Part shown: piece after piece, positions 25,001-35,510 of the stretch
Layout of the letters: the number at the start of each line of letters is the position of its first letter
How positions within the stretch are numbered: the first letter of the stretch is position 1
From: Anas platyrhynchos
Lineage: Eukaryota; Chordata; Aves; Anseriformes; Anatidae
Length of the DNA stretch: 64,000 nt
Assembly (NCBI RefSeq): GCF_047663525.1
Contig: NC_092588.1
Coordinates: forward strand, 147,417,501-147,481,500
Direction: 5' to 3'
Translations under genes and position numbers: made by a program
Notes under the pieces: model-generated
Told to the model about the DNA's origin: nothing
The model's database searches: none
Seen by the model: the letters and a program-made list of their open reading frames with translations, nothing else

Positions 25001-25725
25001 CTATTATATTTTCTCAAATGTTCCAGGTATCTGTATGGTGGTGAGGAAAAGGCAGGCCATGGGGGGGGGGGGGGAGCTAAACTGAGAAAGGAAACATGCT
25101 TTCCATACAGCTGATTTCAAATAAACAAATACATAAAATAAAAATAAAACAGACAAACAAACAAAAAACACAAACACCTTAATTGAGTATTTGTGCCTTT
25201 GAAGCACTTTTCTTTGGGTGGAATTATATCCTGGTAAATTATGGGGCTATGGTTTCAGCTGATGCTAATTTGTAGAAATCCCTCGTAACTGTGTACTCTA
25301 AAATACATGACTTCTGTCAATCATCTGTGGAGGAAATGGAGTTTTTCATAAGACACACAAATGTCATATATTCAGCCAGATTAGTTTGAATAAAAAGATA
25401 AAAATAAGATTTTTGGCTTTGTAGAAATAGGGCCATATGTTTCATAATCTATTTTTATAATTAATAATTTCCCGATTTACTTTTTTTTTTTTTTATGCAT
25501 TTAACAATTCCTTCCACTTATACTGAAGAAAGGAAACATTACAAACAATGTCTATAGATTATGGTGGTATTTTAAACATCTACTTACCAGTTTCTCAATC
25601 TCCTTTAAGAGCTCACTCCACTGCACACTTTCAAGGCATTGGTGGCTGTTACTTTGGTGATTACCAAGGGACGTAGCGATAAGGCAGACAGATAAGAGGA
25701 TCAAGAAGTTCCCAGGGCAATACAT
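22094..25725 (-). CDS. Class II helical cytokine, interferon-like (candidate type IV interferon, IFN-upsilon)
   Basis: Five coding exons on the minus strand: 25725-25588, 24713-24636, 23206-23069, 22369-22292 and 22192-22094 (46, 26, 46, 26 and 32 codons plus TAA), giving 176 residues. All four introns are phase 0 with GT...AG ends: donors GTAAGTA, GTAAGTAAG, GTAAGTAT and GTAAGC, and pyrimidine-rich acceptors except before exon 2 (TTCTTTAAG). Intron sizes are 874, 1429, 699 and 99 bp. Residues 1-21 form a signal peptide (MYCPGNFLILLSVCLIATSLG). The mature part has six cysteines (30, 55, 64, 118, 134, 149), amphipathic helical stretches, an N-glycosylation site at Asn167 (NYS) and a basic tail (FKRRSIQ). 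Residues 149-153, CTWQE, resemble the C(A/S)WE motif near the end of interferons. Five exons with four phase-0 introns is the plan of IL-10/interferon family genes. I infer a secreted antiviral or immune cytokine acting through class II receptors. IL-22, IL-26 and IL-10 seem unlikely on sequence and location. The type IV label is tentative. Confidence 0.85.
22875..23003 (-). other. Possible alternative exon within intron 3 of the cytokine gene
   Basis: An excellent acceptor (TTTTTTCCCCCACAG) is followed, in the phase left by exon 3, by 42 open codons (HDIEVRFAKKLAGEQ...) and a TGA at 22877-22875. An internal GTAGAG donor at 22892 would instead give a 37-codon phase-0 cassette (23003-22893) that splices in frame to exon 4. 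The intron before it would be only 65 bp and consists largely of a CA/TA microsatellite, which argues against efficient use. The standard five-exon plan does not need it. Confidence 0.25.
23034..23062. repeat. (TA)n(TG)n microsatellite beside the exon 3 donor
   Basis: A CATATATATATATGTGTG-type compound dinucleotide tract ends within about 7 bp of the exon 3/intron 3 boundary (23069/23068) of the minus-strand cytokine gene. On the transcript it reads as CA repeats followed by UA repeats directly after the 5' splice site. Length changes could affect splicing, since intronic CA repeats near exons are known splice modulators. Confidence 0.85.
24180..25320. repeat. Diverged duplicated segment flanking exon 2 of the cytokine gene
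   Basis: The block about 24180-24415 (intron 2) resembles the block about 25045-25318 (intron 1) in the same orientation. Matching landmarks in order are AAGGAAATGTGCTTCC / AAGGAAACATGCTTTCC, TAGCTGACTTC / CAGCTGATTTC, ATTTGTGCC, GGCTGATGCCAGTT / AGCTGATGCTAATT, and CTGTGGATTCCAG / CTGTGTACTCTAA followed by ATATGAC / ACATGAC. I estimate identity of roughly 65-75% with small indels; the right copy has gained a CAAA-rich insertion. It is either an old local tandem duplication or two copies of an unrecognised dispersed repeat. Confidence 0.55.
25061..25074. repeat. G14 homopolymer in intron 1 of the cytokine gene
   Basis: A run of 14 guanines on the + strand (C-run in the transcript). Runs of this kind are unstable and error-prone in sequencing. 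Confidence 0.9.
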
Positions 25726-25831
25726 TGTCTAGTTCTTGGAGAACGAAGAAGTGGACAGGAAGCTAACAGAATTAAGATTGTTTTACAATTCTGTAAAGTC
25801 ATACAAGCACAGTTGATATTTACCCCTGCAT

Positions 25832-25845
25832 GTTCACTTTTATGC
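25832..25845 (-). promoter_or_regulatory. Candidate TATA box and IRF-like site of the cytokine gene
   Basis: On the minus strand, GCATAAAAGTGAAC lies about 107-120 bases upstream of the start codon. CATAAAA is a plausible TATA element, and the overlapping AAGTGA is the hexamer bound by interferon regulatory factors in virus-inducible promoters. Transcription would then start near 25805-25815, leaving a 5' untranslated region of about 85-90 bases. The start codon context ACAATG (A at -3) is acceptable. No experimental start is available, and a single hexamer is weak evidence. Confidence 0.35.
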
Positions 25846-26545
25846 TGTAATGATTCTAATTTCTAATAAAGATGAAGGCCATAACTATACCTGTACATGG
25901 ACTTTAATCAGTGCAATTGTATCCGCTTTAAACTAATAGGAATTTGGCCCAGCACTCCGGGGCAACCATAATGTTTCCTAGGGTAGAAGTCAATGGGAAG
26001 ATAGCACAGATTACGGATGTGCTGTGGTAAGCCTAATGAGTTAAATTTTTGTGGCGTAACATTTGAAAGTTATATTATACTATGTATCTACAGAAAAATG
26101 AAACATATAAGAGAATACAACTTCACATGTTGATATATAATTTATTTAATATGTAAATGTCAGAATGAGGTTTTTTTTAATTATATTGTGATTTTCTAAA
26201 ACATTTGTTTTCCCACCATTTCTATATAGATAAACACATACAGTACATAGAAAACTGCTTTCTGTAATAAATTTGACTAAATGTAAACCACCAGGTCTAC
26301 AAAGTAATGAATTAAAAAATAGTTTTTTTGTTTGTTTTGTTTTGTTTTGTTTTGTTTTTTCCATCAGTTTGCTGTATACCTGTAACTTGTAACATAATTT
26401 AAAGCAATTGCTTCTAAATATAAGATAATTTTTAGGAAGACATTAAAATCATTTGACATTGCATTAGTAAAGGAAAAAGGAAATGAGTAAAACAAAAATC
26501 AACAATAAAATCAAAGAAACCAACCTTGTGGGTATTCTGCTCCTG

Positions 26546-26760
26546 ATTGCACACTTCTGGAAGGCTCCTGGGGTACCATTCTGTCAGCTATCTCAGTCCC
26601 TTTTAAATGCTCTTCTTCTACTTCTAGAAATCTCTGACCGCCTCCTTTTAGTAGGTGATGCAGAGTGAAACTTCCTTCTTTCAATATTCATTTTCTTCAG
26701 GTGCATTGATTTCCAGGCAATAGGGAATTTATATGTGGGTGGCATAGAGGCTACATTTTA
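26546..26760 (-). other. Weak open frame with an arginine-rich C-terminal tail
   Basis: On the minus strand an open frame follows an upstream TAA at about 26759 and ends with a TGA at about 26600. Its last residues, ending SPTKRRRSEISRSRRRAFKRD, are very basic and recall the nuclear-localisation-like tail of interferon gamma. No convincing acceptor precedes it, no matching upstream exons could be joined in frame, and AGA-rich DNA produces such tails by chance. I therefore treat it as an unproven lead. Confidence 0.15.
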
Positions 26761-28476
26761 ACATTTTCATCTAAACAGACAAAAACTAGATAGACAAAGT
26801 CTGTAGAACAAAATCTTTATTTTACAAGATTCTATGTCAATAATTAACAATTTGTAAATATTTACATACAGTTAATAAAATAGAACAATTACTGTTCTTC
26901 TTGATGAACTATTTTTTTATATATTTACATTATGAATGCATAAATTTGTATAACTTCCTGTAGTTTTAATTTATGTTTATGTAAGTAATATCAAACATAA
27001 CAATAAAAAAATCAGTGTGAACATCCAACTTTATAGTTCTGTAAGAACTATTAAATACAAAGTACAAAAACACATGCACACACATGCGCATACGTGTTAC
27101 ACATGTACATGCATATGTGCCTGTGCACGTATATATATGATACTTCCCCAAATTACACCAATAACTATGAAGTAATCTGCAGACGTTTTTCATTAACTGT
27201 AGGTTGGAGTATTCAAAAGTACTAAAGATGATTGATGTCTCAGACTGCTAATCCTTACCAAATTAGAAAATGTCCTAATAATAATATTTTCATTACATTT
27301 TCTCCCTCAGGCTTTTAAATCCTTTCAAAACTCAAAGCACAGTAGCATCTGAATGTATTGTCCTTGTAATTTCATACCTGTCTGAGACCCTTCATCCTAT
27401 TGCCTCAAGTTTCTCTGTGATAGAATTTGTTAAGCACTGTTACTTGCTGATAGACAGCATTTTGCACCAGGTTTATGTTAATACAAATACCTTTAAACAG
27501 TTGATATTTGTTTCAGATGAGCTTTTGATTCTACATCAGTACAGGCTGAAAAATGTATCTTGTATAGTACATCTTCAGTGGACTTCCTTCAATAGGAGAA
27601 GGTTAGAGAAGTGTCTTGGGGGAGTTGGATGATTTCATGAAAATTGCCTGTGCTCTTTGTCTTTCTCCTCCCCTTTCTTCTTATACTATTTACAACTTCT
27701 TGAGAGATTAAGACTATGGAAGAGAAGATGCACAGTGATTGCTATTTAATATCTTGTGACTATGTCACAATTATTTTTCCTTTAACTTTATTGTACGTAC
27801 CATAAAATCCAGTTGGACCATATTGGAAAGGTGAGAATATTCAAGGAAGGAGTACAGTCATAATGGAGCTAAAATGGGCCAGCTTTTAAAATCTTTCAAA
27901 ACCAGGTGTCTTTCTGATATTTTTCTCCAGAAAATTAAACTGAGCAATCTTAGGTAAGCATAAACACTACTTGTTGCTGTGCGAATGACAGACTTTTCTT
28001 ATGAATGGTCTGAAAAATGATTGACAGATGTCTCTGAAAATTTAGCACATCATTTTTTTCATTCTACTTGGCTTTCAACATTAGGTTTCATACTTCAGGA
28101 TAATTTTATAATTTCATTTTGTGCATTAGAACTACTTGACTGATGACAGCAAGGCATCTGAAATATTTATGCTTCTTCTTTGAATGCTTTTTTTCTCCCT
28201 CTACTGTGGTTTTCATAAAATAAAATTTAAAAAAAAGAAAAAAGAGAGAAGTAGTAAAACTTTTGTTCTGTTGTGTTTCTAATTATTATTATTATTTTTT
28301 TTTTTTTCCCAGAGGAGAAAGCAGCTATTTTTCTCAAAATAAGGTAATAGGTAATTAAATATGGCCAGTATTACTATGTAAGAATAAAAAAATTATGCTA
28401 GAAGATTACATTCTGTATGGGACCAAGGTGTGTGGGATAGGTGTTTCCTGCCCCTCCCATCCTCCCCCCCGCACCT

Positions 28477-28547
28477 CCCCCCCCCCCCTTTTTTTTTTTA
28501 AGTGTGGGTGTGAACTGTGTATTTTTTTTTTTTTTGGGGGGGGGGGG
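28477..28547. repeat. C12-T11 / T14-G12 inverted homopolymer pair
   Basis: A run of 12 C then 11 T (28477-28499) is followed after about 22 bp by 14 T then 12 G (28522-28547). The C and G runs are complementary and could form a GC stem around the T-rich loop; the G-run alone could contribute to quadruplex structure. Such a pair is also a likely site of sequencing or assembly error. Confidence 0.85.
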
Positions 28548-29533
28548 AAGGAAAGTTGAAGCATACCTTACTGTATCAAGCATGTCCGCAAAAAGTGAAA
28601 GCCACACCTGACAGAAAGTAATTTCCTGCTGATCAGGGAAAGTATTCTGAAAAATCTGGAAGTTAAACAGCTCACCACATTTCTTTGAATTTCAAACTAG
28701 GGTCCTGTAAATGAAATGATATTGTCATAGCTCTTGAAAATTTTACTTTCACTTGTTTGAGAAGGTGCATATTGAGGAAATTAGTAACCCTACACATTAC
28801 TATCCACTTTAAATGTTTGTCCTGGCATAAATGTAGGTTTTAAATCATCTCTAAGGCACTACAATGGAACTTGGAAGATCTTGGAAAATCTGAATATTCA
28901 GACTTATTATTTTTTGTGACCTTTGTGTGGGGACTTTCCTTCAGTGCTTTAATTCTTATCTCTAAAAGAGTAGCCATAGGGAAAGTTAGGATTGTATTGA
29001 TTTGAAGGAATTTAACAGGTTTGTTATCTGCTGAAAGTTGTTACAAAGTAAAGCAGAAAAACCTAACCTAGAGTTTGTATTGATAAGCACAGCACTCAGA
29101 AGACTCAGGAATGTGAAATGGAAAGAAATCCTAACAAAATTTAACCACTTGTGCCATCCTTAGTGGAGGCAGCTGCAGCAAGATGTAAAAAAATAAAATA
29201 ATTAAAAAAACAAAAACACAGGTTTACACAATATATGCGGTACTGTTTGGTTTCCACTAGATTCCCTGCAAATTTGTGATAAAAGCTCATGATAAATCCT
29301 TAAATAAAAGTATTTACCAGAAAGGGCAGAGAATAATAGTATTTTGTGACAGCTATAGGTAACTCATGTTTCTTGGGAAATAAACTCAGGTTGTTTAAAA
29401 GTAATTATTAAGTTGTTTCAATTTAATTTATATGAAGTTTTGTAACAGACTGTAATATTTTTGTGACTATCGGGACATTAGATGCATGACAATACAGAGG
29501 GTGAATAGTGAGTATTGAATGTAATTTAATAAT

Positions 29534-29603
29534 TTGTGATATATATATATATATACTTTGTAAAATATATTTGTGATATATATATATATATACTTTGTAA
29601 AAT
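29534..29603. repeat. Tandem duplication of a 37-bp TA-rich unit
   Basis: TTGTGATATATATA... TACTTTGTAAAAT occurs twice in direct tandem (starts 29534 and 29571) with nearly perfect identity, consistent with a recent local duplication. Confidence 0.85.
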
Positions 29604-30377
29604 GTGGGTTAGTGTAAACATCCCCAGAATGTCTAGCTGAATTGTGATCTGAAATGCAGAAAACAGCAATAAAATAAAAGCTTCCTCTTTTTCAGATGTT
29701 CTCAGAACCATATCTACTCCAAATAAAACAACTGTACAAACTATTGTAATAGTTAAATATTCTGAGTTAAGCCTTATCTGAGAATAATTAATCCTTACCA
29801 CTTTTGGTATCATTTCCTTCTACATCTTTTAATGCTCATTGCTTTCTATTCCTGAAGTTTATGTATTTGTTTTAGAATTCTCACTCATTTCAGTGTACAG
29901 TTTTTCATGCAATAACCCAACTCCATGTCACAGACATTCCAGAGTTAATATTTGGAAGAACTTTGTGGTTTATATAATCTATTTAACAGTATTGAAATAT
30001 GAAACGTTCTAGTCATGATTACTTTGGCATCCAGACTAAGACACTTTCAAAAGACCTAGCTTCCTGCAAATGCTGATCACCCAGTCCCTGAAAATTGTGC
30101 TCTTCATAATTAAAATATTAAAAATTTTCAATGACTTTGAAAATGATGGCCATATCTAACCTTACCCTTTTTCTTAAAATTTAGCTAGTGCTCACCCTGT
30201 TTGTATGAAAACATGTATGAATGTAAGCACTGCTTACATGTAGATTGTAACACTGTTCATAATTCCAAATTTAAATTAAGATCCTGTTCAATTAACTGTT
30301 TAATTCTCATCAACTTCCATAGTTTTTTTCACATACTGAAAAGTACGTGCAATTTAAAAATAAAAAATACTTTCCTA

Positions 30378-31640
30378 TGAGGAGAGGCTGAGAGAGCTGG
30401 GACTGTTCAGCCTGGAGAAGGGAAGTTTCAGGGGAGATAATAACAATGTCTATAAATACCTGAAGAGAAGGTGCAAAGAAGATGGAGCCAGGCTCTTTTC
30501 AGTGTTATCCTGTGACAGGACAAGAGACAATGAACATAAACTCAAGGGTAGGAAGGTTCTGCAGAATGATCTGGATAGGCTGTACCGATGGGCTGAGGCC
30601 AACTGTATGAAGTTCAACAAGGCCAAGTGCTGGGTCCTGCACCTGGCGCACAACAACCCCAAGCAGAGCTACAGGCTGGGAGATGAGTGGTTAGAAAACT
30701 GCCTGGCAGAGAAGGACCTGGGAGTATTGGTTGATATTTGGCTGAATATGAGCCAGCAGTGTGCTCAGGTGGCCAAGAAGGCCAACAGCATCCTGGCTTG
30801 TATAAGAAGCAGTGTGGCCAGCAGGACTAGTGAAGTGATTCTTCCACTGTACTCGGCTCTGGTGAGGCCACACCTCGAGTACTGTGTTCAGTTTTGGGCC
30901 CCTCGTTACAAGAAGGACATCGAGGTGCTTGAGCGAGTCCAGAGAAGGGCAATGAAGTCCAGAGAACGTGAGGGGTCTGGAGAACAAGTCCTATGAGGAG
31001 TGGCTGAAGGAGCTGGGATTGTTCAGCCTGGAGAAGAGAAGGCTCAGGGGCGACCTTATCGCTCTCTACAGGTACCTTAAAGGAGGCTATAGCAAGGTGG
31101 GGGTTGGTCTATTCTCCCACATGCCTGGTGACAGGATGAGGGGGAATATGCTAAAGTTGCACCAGGGGAGGTTTAGGCTAGGTATTAGGAAGAACTTCTT
31201 CACTGGAAGGGTTGTTAGGCATTGGAATGGGCTGCCCAAGGAAGTGGTTGAATCACCATCCCTGGAGGTCTTTAACAGATGTTTAGATGTAGAGCTGAGT
31301 GATATGGTTTAGTGGAGGACTTGTTAGTGTTAGGTCAGAGGTTGGACTAGGTGATTTTGGAGGTCTCTTCCAACTTGTGAAGCTAGAAACAAAGGATGTT
31401 CCTTCTGAACATCAGGAACCACTTTTTTTACTGTGCGGGTAGTACTGCAACCTGTACTGCACAGGTTGCCCAGAGAGGTTGTGGAGTCTTCCTCCTTGGA
31501 TGTCTTTAAACACCATCTAGACAAGGTCCAGGGCAACCTTCTTTGAGTATCTCTGCTTGAGCACAAGTCATCTTATTGTACAAGATGACCTCCAGAGGTC
31601 CCTTCCGACATCAACCTTTCTGTGTTTCTGTAATTCAGTG
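30378..31640 (+). mobile_element. Older CR1 LINE 3' fragment interrupted by a younger CR1
   Basis: The segments about 30378-30545 and about 31381-31640 join as one CR1 3' end in plus orientation. The left part (GAGAGGCTGAGAGAGCTGGG ... AACTCAAG) runs into the right part (GAAACAAAGGATGTTCCTTC ... TTTCTGTGTTTCTGTAATTC) once the central unit is removed. Its 3' untranslated type, with CATCAGGAACCACTTTTTTTAC, belongs to a different subfamily from the insert. The join establishes relative age. Confidence 0.85.
30546..31380 (+). mobile_element. Young CR1 LINE fragment nested in an older CR1
   Basis: It is 5' truncated at about 30546. The frame codes for [59 protein letters not shown] and, after a frameshift near 30960, [20 protein letters not shown] through [18 protein letters not shown]. 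The stop is near 31310, followed by the 3' untranslated region ending TTCCAACTTG. It is almost the same as the 16862-17528 copy but longer at the 5' side. A small duplication or frameshift near 30955-30970 (AGTCCAGAGAACGTGAGGGG) shows it is dead. Confidence 0.93.
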
Positions 31641-33182
31641 ATTTAATATAAGAACCAATTTTTGAGAAAGAACAATTATTTTTCTTTACCTAGTAGGTTA
31701 CAGACATAGAGGGACCTACATGGACAGACATGATATTCTCACTCATTTGCAGTACATGTGTATTTTGTTGGTGCATGCTGATGCTGATCTCAGATATCTT
31801 CCAAGAATGCTACATTCACAGAGTGAAGAATTTTTATTTGCTCTATGTTGTCTGCTGGCTGACATGCTCACATTGGTATCTCTCACTCATTGTGGTTGCA
31901 TTATTTTACAATAATTTTACAACCACAAGATGCTGTGTACCTATGCAGTGAAGACCATACAGAAGCATACCATGTGTCGGGCACAGGGCAATGGGTTTTG
32001 GCAAGTTGTGTGGTGGGTTAAGTCATCACATATGGGATATGAGTTGGTGGATTTTGGAATCTTAAGGTAAATTCCTCAGCAGAATGGATTGTCAACATTT
32101 GATATGGATTCCCTTTGCTGAATACTAGAAAGGCTCAGTGTTCCTAAACATTCCCCTATAACATATCAGCCCAGGACCTGTGAAGGTTGGACAGTAGAGA
32201 TTCTGGACAATTTGGCATTGAATAAGCTGTTGGAGATGCTATAACAGAGCTTCATTCCAAATTCCAAGCAGGAGTGTAAACCATAACATTAACTTGATAT
32301 CTCTGTTGCAAACAAATGTATACATGTATGTGCAGAGGAATAGCCAGAAGTATGGGAGATGTCCCTCAGTTTATTCTAAACTATAACCTAGTGATTAGGG
32401 CAGAGTGTAGTGACTAGGGATCAATGTAACAATAATCCAGTTTGCATTAGCTGGTATGTTTGGGTAAGCCTTGTGTTTGTCCTGGCTGCTTACGAAGGCA
32501 GTTACTGGTAATGCGAGAGATGTATAGCCTCCCAGTTTGAGAATAAATGTTTCCTTTTTTATCATCCAAAGGGTAAAGGACACCTCTGTTCTTCCTCAGA
32601 TATGCTTTAAAAATAAACATCATTGACTTCACTACAGAGCATATTCACTTTGTTTTTCCAAAGTGTATCTATTAGGTTGACTCCCTGGAGAGTATCAGAC
32701 ATGGGCTTAACCAAGAGAGGGATGCTAGACAGGCTCAGTAGAGAACAGGAGAGGAACATTAAATGGCTGGAATAAATGAAAGTCAAAAAGATGAAGTTTT
32801 GTTAAATACATGCATTTCTAGGACTTCCGGATCTGAAGTTTTGAACCTCAGTGTATAATGGCATGAATTCAATCCTTTTTGGAATTGTTCCCAATTAATC
32901 ATATTTATAGAAGCAGACATTATTGTTTACTGTTAAAACTTTTTTTTTCTTTTTTTTTTTTTTTTTTTCCCCAATTTTATATACATAATTTACATTGGAA
33001 TATCTGGTCAATATGCATCAACTTAAAAAAACTGACATTCATAAGATTCCACCTACCTGCAGGTAAATTTTATGACAAGACTTCTGATATTTTAACAGTG
33101 GATGAAACTTGAAATGTACAGTAGATTTTCAGCCTTTTAGAATTTGCTAGTTAATTATCAGTTATTGTGCAGAAAAGATCAA

Positions 33183-33390
33183 AGATATAAATAAATAAAT
33201 ATATATAATATAAAAATAAAAATAAAAATAAATAAAAATAAATAATTTTAAAATATTATAAAATAAATAAAAATAAATAATTAATAAAAATAAAAATAAA
33301 AATAAAAATAAAAATAAATAATTAAAAAATAAAAATAAAAATAAATAATTATAAAAATAGAAAAATAAAAATAAATAATTAAAAAAAATC
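33183..33390. repeat. AAAATA/AAATAA low-complexity tract
   Basis: About 200 bp made almost only of AAATA, AAAATA and ATTA units with no G or C for long spans. It is a degenerate simple repeat and a likely region of duplex instability. Confidence 0.9.
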
Positions 33391-35442
33391 GGTATGATAT
33401 AAACGAAAACATTTTTTCCAATGAATATGTAATGTATTCAGTTCTCAAGCACATCTCCAGAATTTATTCTTTTGCATGTATGGAAATATAGAAGAGTTGC
33501 CTGGAAAATAAAAACTTTTTTTTTTATCCTCCACAGAGGAAAACTTAGGAGGGTTCATTTCTTTAAAAATTTGTACTAATTCACCCATCTTTGTGTAATA
33601 CCCAGAGCTGTAACGTGAATTTAGGAGCCTTAAGGTCAATGTTTATTTCTGCTTAGCAAAGTGCAACCTCATAATCCAAACAGTGGCAACCAAATTTGTA
33701 ATAAAATATTTTAGGTTTATGGGGCTTGTGCGGCTATGCTTAAATTAGGGAATGATTCACACCAAGTCAAGTATATTACTATGGTATTTAAAACAAATTT
33801 TTCACAACGTGGTAGGTGAACCAAGGTAGTGTGGAAACTGTTAATATGGGGTTTTGGATTATTGATTATACTTATTGATTTTATTATTTTATTGATTATT
33901 GATTATATAATCAATCCACTCATTGATTGTATAATAAAACTGAACAAAATTAATGTGATTTTCATAAACATTCATGTTATTAATCATTTGTAGATGGCAA
34001 AATTATAGAATATAATTTTTAAATTGACATGTATTAATCACACAGCAATTTTTGTTTCTGTGCAGCCATTGTACTTTGGGACAGCTTAAGCTAGGTGCAA
34101 AATGAATGGGAAACTGAGATAAAACATATGGTAAGAATAAAACCAGTAAATTTTTCAGTTCCCAGAAACAGACATTTAGAAGATATGTATTGTCTACTTA
34201 ATAATCTGTCTTGACTTGCAATAACAATCACAATTTATTTATTTAGTTAGTTAGTTAATACAGGATACTTAGCACTTATGGGAAAATGCACCATCATTAC
34301 AAAGGTATTATATAAAGACTGGCCTTGGAAATCTGTACTTGACCTTTCAAAAACCTAGAAACTTAAAAGTATGAAACTTCATTTCTGAATAAATAACATG
34401 ATAAAACAAATACACTTTCTATGACCTCAAATTTTTAGTACAAAGTTCTTTGTATTTCCTAGAAAAGGTATTTGAAATAGTACTTTATTTTTAGATATTT
34501 TAAAGCTCTATGATTTTTCAGTATTCATAGTACAAATAAAAGTTTCCCCAAATAGCAGAATCTTTCAAAGCAGTATAAAGGAGCAGATTTACATCGCTCC
34601 TAATTGGAGATAAAATGAGACATGCTTATTTATATTCGTTCCTACATTTCTCAGAATTCAGGAAGATATTTTAAATAGTAAATAGATAACTGCAAGATAT
34701 TCTAAACTAGTGTGTGTAGAAATATAGTTATATAATCATATACGTATATGTACAAATATATACAAATATTAGTTCCAATAATTTACTATACATAAAAATA
34801 AGTAATTCATAAGAAAATTTGGAAATGGCATTTGTTATAATTTTTGAAATGTAACTTTTATAGTGATTTCATTTTTTTCACTATAGAAGAAAAGTATATT
34901 TAAAAATTGTCATAACTTTTTGATAATTACAGTCTGAAGCTCATAAGAAGGCTAACAAAAATGGTTAAAAATCTGCCTTTTTAAAAATGATAATTCTGAG
35001 TAGAAAAATTCATTTCTGTGTAATAAATGCTCAGCCAGCTGAGCTGTAGGCTTTGAAAGCAGCAACACTACTATGACACAGATAGTTGTATACAATCTGC
35101 CTGTATATATATTCATAGCTAAAACATATATGATTTCTAATATTTATTCTTTTGGTTATTCCAGTTAGCTAACAGACTGTTTTATTGTGCAAAATCATAA
35201 GGCTATTCCTTTCCTAACTTTCATTTTCTTGCTCAGGCTAGCACTAAATGGTTTCATTTTACTCTAACCAGTAGCTGGGAGACACTCTCCACCCTTCCTA
35301 CAAATTAGATACCTCACTTTACAATAACTTACAGCAGCTCTGTAGTGTCCAGCTCATTTTTTGTTTTGTTTCTTAGTACCATTTCATGAAACAGACAACT
35401 GTTCGTACACTTCATTCCCTCCAGTTTCAGATATTTATTTTG

Positions 35443-35510
35443 TTTTATTTTATTTTATTTTATTTTATTTTATTTTATTTTATTTTATTTTATTTTATTT
35501 TATTTTATTT
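35443..35510. repeat. (TTTTA)n microsatellite
   Basis: About 13-14 perfect pentamers, followed by AAATTTAAATTTAAA. It has the same unit and strand as the tracts at 44604-44706 and 63636-63694. Confidence 0.95.

Larger units (their letters stand above)
25860..30377. other. Intergenic stretch upstream of the cytokine gene
   Basis: No gene is firmly supported. Contents: a (TTTTG)n tract at about 26326-26360, a weak basic-tailed frame (26546-26760, listed separately), a run of CA/TG alternation at about 27060-27140, the C-run/G-run structure at 28477-28547, and a duplicated TA-rich unit at 29534-29603. This would also contain any distal enhancer of the cytokine gene. Confidence 0.45.

Noticed and set aside
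27480..27600. Minus-strand open segment (STEDVLYKIHFSACTDVESK...) considered as a middle exon of a second cytokine
   Set aside because: An in-frame stop precedes any usable donor, and joining to neighbouring candidates requires arbitrary splice choices.
28573..28660. Exon-like minus-strand segment (IFQNTFPDQQEITFCQVWLSLFADMLDT read in two pieces) with good acceptor and GTAAGG donor, faintly like interferon gamma helix C
   Set aside because: Ungapped similarity is only a few residues, no in-phase partner exons were found on either side, and the frame runs straight into a homopolymer structure. Chance is the simpler explanation.
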